Assembly: GCA_017792465.1 (NCBI GenBank)
Contig: CP051234.1
Location: 3,814,501-3,878,500 of the forward strand
Direction: 5' to 3'
From: Filomicrobium sp.
Lineage (GTDB): Bacteria > Pseudomonadota > Alphaproteobacteria > Rhizobiales > Hyphomicrobiaceae
Length of the DNA stretch: 64,000 bases
In this document: piece after piece, positions 57,202 through 64,000 of the stretch
How the letters are laid out: every line of letters starts with the position of its first letter
How positions within the stretch are numbered: position 1 is the stretch's first letter
Notes under the pieces: model-generated
The model's database searches: none
Told to the model about the DNA's origin: nothing
What the model saw: only the letters and a program-made list of their open reading frames with translations
Made by a program: the position numbers and the translations under genes

Positions 57202-57213
57202 TCTTACATAAGA
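57202..57213. promoter_or_regulatory. Candidate operator in the GntR/dehydratase divergent gap
   Basis: The inverted repeat TCTTA-CA-TAAGA lies in the AT-rich gap between the two divergent operons, ~40 bases upstream of the dehydratase start. The size fits a GntR half-site pair. A promoter-like AT-rich run (57155-57180) lies beside it. Assignment is by position and symmetry only. Confidence 0.35.
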
Positions 57214-57250
57214 CTCACCACGAAGGCAGTTGCGGGAGGTTGCAAAGGGC

Positions 57251-58399
57251 ATGATGGACAGCGTGGTAATCAAACGCCTTGAAGCCTTTGTATTCCGTCA
57301 CCCCATCGGGGTTCCCGTCGCGACATCGTTCGGCGTTATGCACAATCGTCCGGCCGTTTTCGTGAGAATCGAAGACGCAGACGGCGCGTTTGGCTGGGGT
57401 GAGATTTTTGCCAACTGGCCGGCGGCCGGCGCGGAGCACAGAGCGCGTCTGCTTGAACTTGATATCGCGGATCTGGTGCTCGGCGTGCGCTTCAATGCGC
57501 CAGGTGAATTGTTTTCAAAGCTCGAAGAAGAAACGCAGATCAGAGCAATCCAATGCGGCGAACTCGGGCCATTTCGCCAAGTTATCGCCGGTCTTGATAC
57601 GGCCATGTGGGATCTTTTTGCACGACGTGCCGAGCTTCCTCTGCGGCGCTTGCTCGACGAACAGGCGCCAGACAGCGTACCCGTCTACGCCAGCGGTATT
57701 GCGATCCATCGGGCGAAAGGCGACGTGCCAGAATCGCGCTCAAAAGGATTTCGTGCGTTCAAGGTCAAGGTTGGCTTTGATTTGCAAGATGATGTGGCGG
57801 GCGTTCGCGAGATCGCCAACGCTCTTGAAGACGGCGAAGAGTTGTTTTGCGATGCCAATCAGGCGTGGGGGACTGGCTGCGCCACTTATTTTGTCGACCG
57901 TTTGAAAGACGTTTCGATTGGCTGGCTTGAAGAGCCACTGCGCGTCGACGCGCCGGATGCGGATTGGAAGCAACTGGCTGACGCTACATCCATCCCGCTT
58001 GCTGGCGGCGAAAACATCGCGACGGTCGCAGATTTTGCAGGCGCAATTGAGAGCGGGTTTTTGCAGGTTGTGCAACCCGACGTTGCCAAATGGGGCGGTT
58101 TGACCGGCTGTAAGGAAGTGGCGTCGAAAGTGTTGAACGCCGGCCGCAGGTATTGTCCGCATTTCCTGGGGGGCGGTCTGGGCCTCCTGGCATCGGCGCA
58201 TTTGCTGGCCGCGGTTGGCGGCGATGGGTTGCTGGAAGTCGACGTCAATCCCAATCCGTTGCGCGATGCATTTTTACCGCCCGGCGGCGGGTTCAACGAA
58301 TCCAAATTTTCAATGTCGGAGGCGGCGGGGCTCGGGGTCGAGCGATTGCCCGAAGAGATCCTTCCGTTGAAGACGCTGGAAATAGAACGACACGTTTAA
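57251..58399 (+). CDS. Enolase-superfamily enzyme, mandelate racemase/muconate lactonizing type
   Basis: 382 aa from the ATG at 57251 (GGGAGG upstream). The N-terminal capping domain (~1-125) precedes the barrel with all expected residues: Lys171 and Lys173 (AFKVKVGF), metal ligands Asp201 (CDANQAW), Glu227 or Glu228 (GWLEEPL) and Glu254 (AGGENIA), Asp277 (VQPDVAKWGG), and His304 (YCPHFLGGGLG). The Lys-x-Lys plus His set is that of mandelate-racemase-like acid-sugar dehydratases. It probably dehydrates or epimerises a hydroxy acid. Enolase-superfamily and aconitase X enzymes are both known to act on cis-3-hydroxy-L-proline, which makes their pairing here notable, but no proline genes are nearby. 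Confidence 0.9.
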   Translation: MMDSVVIKRLEAFVFRHPIGVPVATSFGVMHNRPAVFVRIEDADGAFGWGEIFANWPAAGAEHRARLLELDIADLVLGVRFNAPGELFSKLEEETQIRAIQCGELGPFRQVIAGLDTAMWDLFARRAELPLRRLLDEQAPDSVPVYASGIAIHRAKGDVPESRSKGFRAFKVKVGFDLQDDVAGVREIANALEDGEELFCDANQAWGTGCATYFVDRLKDVSIGWLEEPLRVDAPDADWKQLADATSIPLAGGENIATVADFAGAIESGFLQVVQPDVAKWGGLTGCKEVASKVLNAGRRYCPHFLGGGLGLLASAHLLAAVGGDGLLEVDVNPNPLRDAFLPPGGGFNESKFSMSEAAGLGVERLPEEILPLKTLEIERHV

Positions 58400-58436
58400 G
58401 GGTAGGAAGCGAGCAAGATTTGAGGCAGGACCATCA

Positions 58437-59678
58437 ATGAAACTATCACCTCATGAAGAAGCGATGCTGGCCGGCGAAATGGGCGCGGCGCGAAAGTGGG
58501 CCGTCGAGCACCAGCTTCAGATCGGGCGCATGTTTGACGCCGAAGACATGGTCGTCGTCAGTCAGGCGCACATGATGGCGGATCCGGAATCGCTGGGTGA
58601 GGCGGGCGTCTCGTTTTTTGAGAAGTTTGCCGAGTTGCCCGCGGACGAGCGCCGCGTTGCCATCCCGCTTTTGACCGATCCTCGCGGTGTTGATCTGTCC
58701 TACTACGACAAGCTTGGTCAGACCGAAGAGATGGCCAATCTCGAGCGCCGGTTCGTTGCCGCGTGCTTGAAGATGAGCGTCATGATGACGGACACGTGCA
58801 TCAACTATCAGACGATCATGCCGCCGGTTTATGGTGACCATGTCGCTTTCGGCGATACGGGCGTCGTGATTTACGCAAATAGCGTCTGCGGGGCGCGTTC
58901 CAATTTCGAAGGCGGACCGTCAGCCCTGGCAGCGGCCTTGACCGGGCGGACGCCGCGCTACGGTTTGCATCTTGATCGCAACCGGCAGGCGACGCGCCGC
59001 TATCGTGTCGACTTCAAGCTTGAAGGTCTGACTGAATGGGGTGTGTTGGGCGCCGTTATCGGGCGCAAGGCCGGATCTTATTGGGAAGTGCCGGTGATCG
59101 AGGGCATCGAGCAGGTGCCGACCTCCGATGAGATCAAGCACATGGGCGCGGCGATGGCGAGCTACGGTTCAACGCCGCTGTTCCACATGGTCGGCATTAC
59201 GCCGGAATGCCAGAGCCTGGTCGACGTTGGCGGCGACAAACTCGATTGCGAAGTCGTGAGCCGGGCCGACTTCGACACCTTGAAGAAGCCGTTCGGTGCC
59301 AAAGGCGAGAAAGTCGACGTCGTGGTTTTTGCCGCACCGCAATTGTCGCTTGTCGAAATGCAACAGGTCGCGGATTTGTGCCGCGGCAAGCAGCGCAATT
59401 CGGGGACGTCGTTGATTGTGTGTACGTCGCCGAGCGTGGTCGCGGATGCCAAGCGGCTCGGTTTCATCTCCGACATCGAGAACTTTGGCGGCAAGGTTCT
59501 GGAGGGCACCTGCTTTTATCAGCAGTATGCGCGCGAGGTCGGTGAAGCGAACGGCTGGAAGCGCCTCCTTTCGAACTCGACAAAGATCGTCAACATTCTG
59601 GGCGGGTACGGCTATCAGCCGGCTCTGGCTTCGATGGAAGATTGCATCGCCTCGGCGATCCAAGGGGAGGTCGTCTGA
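58437..59678 (+). CDS. Aconitase X large (catalytic) subunit
   Basis: 413 aa. It matches the AcnX catalytic domain, with cysteines that can hold an iron-sulfur cluster in MTDTCINYQTIMPP, YANSVCGARSNFEGGP and LEGTCFYQQYA. The N-terminus LSPHEEAMLAGEMGAARKWA is typical of the family. Characterised AcnX enzymes dehydrate cis-3-hydroxy-L-proline or phosphomevalonate; this one's substrate is unknown. It overlaps the small subunit start (TGATG), and together they make the full enzyme that is a single chain in some bacteria. It lies 37 bases after the enolase-superfamily gene. Confidence 0.93.
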   Translation: MKLSPHEEAMLAGEMGAARKWAVEHQLQIGRMFDAEDMVVVSQAHMMADPESLGEAGVSFFEKFAELPADERRVAIPLLTDPRGVDLSYYDKLGQTEEMANLERRFVAACLKMSVMMTDTCINYQTIMPPVYGDHVAFGDTGVVIYANSVCGARSNFEGGPSALAAALTGRTPRYGLHLDRNRQATRRYRVDFKLEGLTEWGVLGAVIGRKAGSYWEVPVIEGIEQVPTSDEIKHMGAAMASYGSTPLFHMVGITPECQSLVDVGGDKLDCEVVSRADFDTLKKPFGAKGEKVDVVVFAAPQLSLVEMQQVADLCRGKQRNSGTSLIVCTSPSVVADAKRLGFISDIENFGGKVLEGTCFYQQYAREVGEANGWKRLLSNSTKIVNILGGYGYQPALASMEDCIASAIQGEVV

Positions 59679-60088
59679 TGGAACAGGTTTTGAAATGTCA
59701 TGTCGGCATCGGTGGCGTCGTCGAAGGCGAGGCGCTGGTTGCGACGGATAACTTTTCGGCGCGCTATGACTTGAACCGCATCAAGGGCGTTTTCTCACGA
59801 CCCGATCATGCATTGGCGGGGCAGTCCTATAAGGATAAGATCCTCGTGTTCAATACGGCCAAGGGCGGCGTTGCAAGCGCCTGGATGCTGCATGAAATGG
59901 TTTCACGCGGAATTGCGCCGCGGGCAATTCTTTTCAACACCGCCAATACGATCCTCGCGCAGGGGGCGGCACTCGCCAACATGGCCATGTGCGACCGCTT
60001 CGAAGATGGCGATGTGACGGCGCTTATCAAGAGCGGTCAGCAATTGATCGTCGACCCTGTGAAGGGTCAGGTGACGATCAAAGGATAA
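59678..60088 (+). CDS. Aconitase X small (swivelling) subunit
   Basis: 136 aa from the ATG at 59678 (GAGG seven bases upstream). The swivel domain of aconitase X, with FSRPDHALAGQSYKDKILVF, TAKGGVASAWMLHEM and a Gly-Ala-rich loop. The domain closes over the active site of the large subunit. The stop/start overlap with the large subunit shows 1:1 coupled translation. Confidence 0.93.
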   Translation: MEQVLKCHVGIGGVVEGEALVATDNFSARYDLNRIKGVFSRPDHALAGQSYKDKILVFNTAKGGVASAWMLHEMVSRGIAPRAILFNTANTILAQGAALANMAMCDRFEDGDVTALIKSGQQLIVDPVKGQVTIKG

Positions 60089-60204
60089 GTCAGAAATCAA
60101 CGTGGCAGGGTAGCCGGATTGCCGGCTGCCGCCTGGCTGCGATTGCGACAGTGAAATCGAGAGACATGGTGTTATCGTTGTCATCCAGGGAGCCGAGCGC
60201 TTAA

Positions 60205-60933
60205 GTGGAAAACATAAACCGTAAACTCAAGGTCAGGGTCTGGCGTGGAACGCAAGGAGACGGCACTTTCAGCACTTATGAAGTGCCGGCCCAGGAAAGC
60301 CAGACGATCCTCGATGTCGTGACCTGGATCCAGCAGTACGCTGAGCCGACGCTCGCCTACCGGTTTGCGTGCCGGGTCGGGATGTGTGGCTCGTGTGCGA
60401 TGAACGTCAATGGCATCCCGCGCTGGACTTGCCGCACGCACGTTCAGAAAGTGTTGGAGGACGGGGAGCTCGAAATCGCGCCGTTGCGCAATCTGCCGGT
60501 GGTCAAGGATCTCGTCACCGACATGAGTGAGTTCTTCGACAAATGGGTCGGGGCCGAGGGAAGGTTTCACCCTTCGGCGACGCGCGATGATGAGATTGCC
60601 GCGATCTCGCCGGCCGATCCCAAGCGCGCCAATGCCAACGCGGCGATTGAGTGCATCAATTGCGCGGTTTGCTATTCGGCTTGCGATACCATTGCGCAGA
60701 ACCCAGCCTACTTCGGACCGGCCGCGCTTAACCGGGCGTGGACGCTGCAAAACGACGAGCGCGATACGGCTTTCAAGTCGCGGCTTGAGACGATTTCGGG
60801 CCGCGGCGGCTGTACGAATTGCCACTCGCACCAAAGCTGCATGACCTATTGCCCCAACGAACTCAACCCGACCGAGTCGATTGCGGGGCTCAAGCGCATG
60901 ACGACGCGGTCGTTCTTGTTTGGAGGAAGGTGA
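60205..60933 (+). CDS. Succinate dehydrogenase/fumarate reductase-like iron-sulfur subunit
   Basis: 242 aa from a GTG at 60205. The N-terminal plant-type ferredoxin domain binds [2Fe-2S] (CRVGMCGSCAMNVNGIPRWTC holds four Cys within residues ~53-73). The C-terminal part binds [4Fe-4S] and [3Fe-4S] (CINCAVCYSAC; CTNCHSHQSCMTYCP). It transfers electrons from the flavoprotein to the membrane quinone site. It is the first gene of the block in unusual order B-C-D-A; alphaproteobacterial respiratory operons are normally sdhCDAB. That and the flavoprotein changes suggest a second, specialised complex rather than the housekeeping Sdh. Confidence 0.92.
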   Translation: MENINRKLKVRVWRGTQGDGTFSTYEVPAQESQTILDVVTWIQQYAEPTLAYRFACRVGMCGSCAMNVNGIPRWTCRTHVQKVLEDGELEIAPLRNLPVVKDLVTDMSEFFDKWVGAEGRFHPSATRDDEIAAISPADPKRANANAAIECINCAVCYSACDTIAQNPAYFGPAALNRAWTLQNDERDTAFKSRLETISGRGGCTNCHSHQSCMTYCPNELNPTESIAGLKRMTTRSFLFGGR

Positions 60934-60937
60934 GGAG

Positions 60938-61267
60938 ATGATTGGAGCGCGGCTCTATCTATTACAGCGCTTGAGCGCCTTGGTCATGGCACCGCTTGTT
61001 CTAGGTCATCTGGCGACGATGATCTACGCGGTGCAGAACGGCCTGAGTGCAGTCGAAATTCTCTCACGAACGCAAGGCAGCATCTTGTGGGGTTTGTTCT
61101 ACGGTCTGTTCGTCATTGCGGTTTCCATCCACGCGGCCATCGGCTTGCGGATTGTTCTGTTCGAATGGGGTGTGTTGCCGGTCCGCCGGCTTGATCTTTT
61201 TACCTGGGGTGCTGGCCTGTTGTTGTTCTTTTTGGGAGCCCGCGCGATCGTCGCGGTGGTGATGTGA
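60938..61267 (+). CDS. Sdh/Frd-like membrane anchor subunit C
   Basis: 109 aa from the ATG at 60938, with a dense purine leader (GGAGGAAGG, GAGGAG). Three membrane helices: ~5-30 with a His in LGHLATMIYAV, ~45-70 with IHAAIGLRIVLFEWG, and ~82-107. The conserved SIHAAIGLR-type segment is typical of haem b/quinone anchors. Its stop overlaps the next start (TGATG). Confidence 0.85.
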   Translation: MIGARLYLLQRLSALVMAPLVLGHLATMIYAVQNGLSAVEILSRTQGSILWGLFYGLFVIAVSIHAAIGLRIVLFEWGVLPVRRLDLFTWGAGLLLFFLGARAIVAVVM

Positions 61268-61608
61268 TGATGCGGTATCGCAAAGGTGACGACTTGCGGA
61301 TCGCGTCGTTGATCCACCGGTTTTCGGGCGTCGTGCTGGCGGTCTTCCTGCCCGTCCACTTCTACGTCCTGGGCCTAGCGCTGTCGGATGCGGCGCAGCT
61401 CGACGGTTTCCTCAAGTGGACCGATCTGGCCATCGTGAAGATCGCCGAAGCCGGTCTGGTGCTCTTATTGGCGCTGCATATGTTCGGTGGCCTGCGGCTG
61501 CTGGCCATCGAGTTTCTGCCCTGGTCTCCCCGACAGAAGACATTTGCGGCAGCGGCGATCGCGATTTCGTTCTTCGTGTCGGCCAGTTTCTTCTTAAGCG
61601 CGGTGTAG
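61267..61608 (+). CDS. Sdh/Frd-like membrane anchor subunit D
   Basis: 113 aa from the ATG at 61267. It resembles cytochrome b556 subunits: LIHRFSGVVLAVFLPVHFYV (the S-x-HR-x-SG motif in the form SLIHRFSG) and a second His in LLLALHMFGGLRLL, candidates for haem b ligands. Three helices. Stop and start overlaps place it firmly in the operon. Confidence 0.87.
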   Translation: MMRYRKGDDLRIASLIHRFSGVVLAVFLPVHFYVLGLALSDAAQLDGFLKWTDLAIVKIAEAGLVLLLALHMFGGLRLLAIEFLPWSPRQKTFAAAAIAISFFVSASFFLSAV

Positions 61609-61613
61609 GAAAA

Positions 61614-63377
61614 ATGTTCGAACGACACGATACCGACGTTCTCATTATCGGGGCTGGCGGCGCGGGGCTGTTTTCAGCGCTGCATGCCAAGAAGGCGGCT
61701 CCCGATCTGAAGGTGACGATTGCCGTCAAGGGCCTCCTGGGCAAGTGCGGTTGCACGCGCATGGTGCAGGGGGGCTACAACGTGGCTCTTGGCAAAGGCG
61801 ACTCGGTTGAGCGCCACTTCATGGATACGATCATCGGCGGCAAGTGGTTGCCGCATCAAGCGATGGCCTGGCGTCTTTGCGAGCAAGCCGTTGTGCGTGT
61901 GCGCGAGTTGGAAAACGAGATCGGCTGCTTCTTCGACCGGATGCCGGATGGCTCGCTGCATCAAAAAGCGTTTGCCGGTCAGACCTACGACCGCACTGTT
62001 CACAAGGGCGATTTGACCGGCATCGAGATCATCAATCGTCTGATGGAGCAGGTGCTCTCGCGCGATGTTGAGAAGCTTGAAGAGCACCGGGCGCTGGCGT
62101 TCATCAAGTCAAAATCCGGCGATGAGCTGGCGGGTGTCTTGTTCGTCGATATGCGCCGCGGCGTCTTTCGTTTTGTGCGCGCCAAATCGGTTTTGATGGC
62201 AACCGGCGGCGGGCCGACGATGTACCGCTATCATACGCCGTCGGGCGACAAGTCGATGGACGGGCTTGCCATGGCTTCGCGCCTTGGCTTGCCGCTTCGA
62301 GACATGGAGATGGTGCAGTTCCATCCGACCGGGCTTTTGGGCGGCGAGGGCACGCGCATGACCGGAACGGTTCTCGAAGAAGGCTTGCGTGGAGCCGGCG
62401 GACATCTGCTAGATGGCAACGGCCGCCGCTTCATGTTCGACTACGACGAAAAAGGCGAGCGGGCCACGCGCGATATCGTCAGCCGGGCGATCTACGATGA
62501 AATGCGCAAAGGCCATACCACGCCAAACGGCGGCGTTTATATCGCCATGAGCCATCTGGGTCCGGAAGACGTGCGTAAGCGCTTCAAGGGCATGGTGAAG
62601 CGCTGTGCGGATTGCGGTTTCGATCTGGCCGGTGGTCGCGTCGAAGTTGTGCCGACGGCGCATTACCTGATGGGCGGTGTGATTTGCGATCCGGATACGC
62701 GCACGGAAATACCGGGTCTGCATGTGGCTGGCGAAGATGCAGGCGGTGCGCATGGTTCGAACCGTCTGGGCGGTAACGGTGTCGCCAACTCAACCGTGTA
62801 CGGCGGCATATCCGGCGACGTGATGGCTGCCGACGTGACGGCGCGCGGCGATCAATCACTCAGCGGTTTGCGCGATCCCGATGAAGACGCCATCAAGTTC
62901 GAAATCGACCGGGCGCTCCATCCCTTCATGAAAAAGCCGGGCGATGTGCATGCCTTGCGGCGTCAGCTCATGGACCTGATGTGGGATGACGTTGGTGTGA
63001 TGCGGACCAGTGAAGGTTTGCAGCGCGGCATGGATCGCCTCAAGGATGTTCGGGCGGAGCTTCTCGAAACAGGGTTGGCCGATAGCGAAACGCGCTACAA
63101 CATGACCTGGCATGATTGGCTCAACCTGCGCAGCTTGGTCGAGATGTCGCAAGTGATCGCTTCGGCTGGGATGTGGCGGGAAAACTCCCGCGGCGCCCAC
63201 TTCCGGGAGGACTTCCCCGACAGTGGCGATCTTGAAAGTTCATATTTCACGGTGGCGCGGTTCGATGAGACCGGCGACCTCGCAATCTCCCGGGAGCCGG
63301 TCGACTTTTCGATCGTCAAGCCCGGTGAAACCCTTTTGAAGGACGAGCCGGAGACGCTCGTTGGCCAAAGCAATTAG
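61614..63377 (+). CDS. Succinate dehydrogenase/fumarate reductase-like flavoprotein subunit
   Basis: 587 aa from the ATG at 61614 (AGGA upstream). The FAD-binding N-terminus DVLIIGAGGAGLFSALHA, the substrate-site motif FHPTGLLGGEGTRMTGT, catalytic-Arg region ERATRDIVSRAIYDEM and HYLMGGV are present. Odd: where SdhA/FrdA has the FAD-anchoring His (S-H-T-x-A-A-Q-G-G), this protein has GCTRMVQGG with Cys47 in its place, so FAD is probably not covalently bound through His, which would lower its potential and may alter substrate or direction. Gene order B-C-D-A with a fumarase-like gene ten bases on suggests oxidation of a dicarboxylate followed by hydration. Confidence 0.9.
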   Translation: MFERHDTDVLIIGAGGAGLFSALHAKKAAPDLKVTIAVKGLLGKCGCTRMVQGGYNVALGKGDSVERHFMDTIIGGKWLPHQAMAWRLCEQAVVRVRELENEIGCFFDRMPDGSLHQKAFAGQTYDRTVHKGDLTGIEIINRLMEQVLSRDVEKLEEHRALAFIKSKSGDELAGVLFVDMRRGVFRFVRAKSVLMATGGGPTMYRYHTPSGDKSMDGLAMASRLGLPLRDMEMVQFHPTGLLGGEGTRMTGTVLEEGLRGAGGHLLDGNGRRFMFDYDEKGERATRDIVSRAIYDEMRKGHTTPNGGVYIAMSHLGPEDVRKRFKGMVKRCADCGFDLAGGRVEVVPTAHYLMGGVICDPDTRTEIPGLHVAGEDAGGAHGSNRLGGNGVANSTVYGGISGDVMAADVTARGDQSLSGLRDPDEDAIKFEIDRALHPFMKKPGDVHALRRQLMDLMWDDVGVMRTSEGLQRGMDRLKDVRAELLETGLADSETRYNMTWHDWLNLRSLVEMSQVIASAGMWRENSRGAHFREDFPDSGDLESSYFTVARFDETGDLAISREPVDFSIVKPGETLLKDEPETLVGQSN

Positions 63378-63386
63378 GAGACGGCC

Positions 63387-64000
63387 ATGATCCCACTCGA
63401 CATCCTGGAAAAGACGGCTGTCACCTTAATGGAAAAGGCGGCCATCGAAATTCCGGAAGACTATTTGGAAGGCTTGAAGAAGGCTGCAGACGTTGAAGAC
63501 GGCGACCTGTCGTCGTTCGTTTTGCAGGCGATGCTGGAGAATTACGAAGCCGCCAAGGAAGACCGGCGCGCGATGTGCGGCGATACCGGATGTCCGCGCT
63601 GGTACGTTAAAATGGGCAACGAAGCGCAGGTCGAAGGCGGGCCGGTTGCTTTGGAGACCTCTCTGCGCCGGGCGACGGCACAGGCGACCAACGGCGTGCC
63701 GCTGCGGCCGAACCGGGTGCATCCTTTATGGCGGACGGACCACGACAACAATGTCGGCATCAATGCGCCGGAGATCGAGTTTGCGTTCGAGCCCGAAGGC
63801 GATTGGGTGGAGCTGACGACGGTGCACAAGGGCGGGTTGTTCGGCACTGATTATCGCATGCTGTTTCCCTCAGACGGCATCGAAGGGATCAAGCGGTTCT
63901 ACCTCGACAGTCTGGTTGCCTTCGGCAAGCGCGGTTTGTCCTGCCAGCCGGCGATCATCGGTATTGGGCTTGGTGGTTCGAAAGACACCTGCATGGTGCT
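63387..64000 (+). CDS. Class I fumarate hydratase-like enzyme, N-terminal part (cut by window)
   Basis: 204 residues visible; the frame runs off the window end. AGGAG six bases before the ATG. It matches the alpha (N-terminal) region of iron-sulfur class I fumarases and tartrate dehydratases: a cluster Cys in RRAMCGDTGCPRWYVKMG, the RPNRVHPLWRTDHDNNVG segment, VHKGGLFGTDYRMLFP, and IIGIGLGGSKDTCM. The CGDTGCP motif differs from the common CQDTG-T/A form, which hints at a relative acting on a substrate other than fumarate. Last visible gene of the operon. Confidence 0.87.
   Translation, partial: MIPLDILEKTAVTLMEKAAIEIPEDYLEGLKKAADVEDGDLSSFVLQAMLENYEAAKEDRRAMCGDTGCPRWYVKMGNEAQVEGGPVALETSLRRATAQATNGVPLRPNRVHPLWRTDHDNNVGINAPEIEFAFEPEGDWVELTTVHKGGLFGTDYRMLFPSDGIEGIKRFYLDSLVAFGKRGLSCQPAIIGIGLGGSKDTCMV

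Noticed and set aside
60800-60850. CTNCH haem c motif in the Sdh-like iron-sulfur subunit
   Set aside because: The cysteines fall within the normal iron-sulfur ligand pattern and the protein is cytosolic, so a haem c site is not credible.

Overview
The window is a high-GC chromosomal segment. Its content suggests an alphaproteobacterium, most likely of the Hyphomicrobiales (Hyphomicrobium-like); this is inferred from gene families, base composition and tight ATGA/TGATG gene overlaps, not from any marker gene. Coding density is high. I see no complete tRNA, rRNA, insertion sequence, prophage or CRISPR array.

Layout. (1) 0.1-8.7 kb: an orphan small protein, an RND efflux pair (adaptor and pump, no outer-membrane factor) with a divergent LysR regulator, and catalase-peroxidase katG. 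(2) 9.3-18.9 kb: a two-component signalling island. It holds a receiver protein with a degenerate kinase-like tail, a stand-alone receiver, a CheB-CheR-PAS-kinase fusion, and an operon of receiver / ethylene-receptor-like hybrid kinase / receiver. Between the first two genes lie tiny ORFs followed by a run of strong hairpins with C-rich loops that ends in an intrinsic terminator. This is a candidate undescribed small-RNA locus, resembling in layout the DUF1127-plus-CcsR arrangement of Rhodobacter. (3) 19.2-27.2 kb: an outer-membrane protein, an 1842-residue type-I-secreted-type adhesin with duplicated repeats and a VWA domain, and a DUF1697 protein. (4) 27.4-36.6 kb: a dicarboxylate symporter, a divergent OmpR-type regulator and hybrid kinase, and a secreted twelve-haem cytochrome c operon. 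Its upstream region carries five phased 10-bp repeats resembling TorR boxes. (5) 36.8-49 kb: a eukaryotic-like signalling cluster. It contains two secreted TPR paralogues that share a terminal Cys motif, CBS and NUDIX proteins, a TIR-TM-WD40 protein, and an operon of a haem-c HAMP sensor, Ser/Thr kinase and class III cyclase, beside a secreted caspase-fold protein that has lost its catalytic Cys. Kinase and cyclase share a ~51-residue C-terminal module (two copies and one copy). (6) 49-64 kb: a catabolic divergon around a GntR regulator. One arm encodes the tripartite tricarboxylate transporter TctCBA, a DUF3604 protein and a ThDP enzyme. The other encodes an enolase-superfamily dehydratase, two-subunit aconitase X, an unusual succinate dehydrogenase-like complex (order B-C-D-A, FAD-anchoring His replaced by Cys) and a class I fumarase-like hydratase cut by the window edge.

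How the parts may work together: the 28.9-36.2 kb genes look like a kinase/regulator pair controlling a periplasmic multihaem electron carrier. The 44-49 kb genes look like a periplasmic haem-based signal passed to a cytosolic kinase and cyclase. The last block looks like uptake and stepwise dehydration, oxidation and hydration of a carboxylic acid whose identity I cannot tell from sequence.
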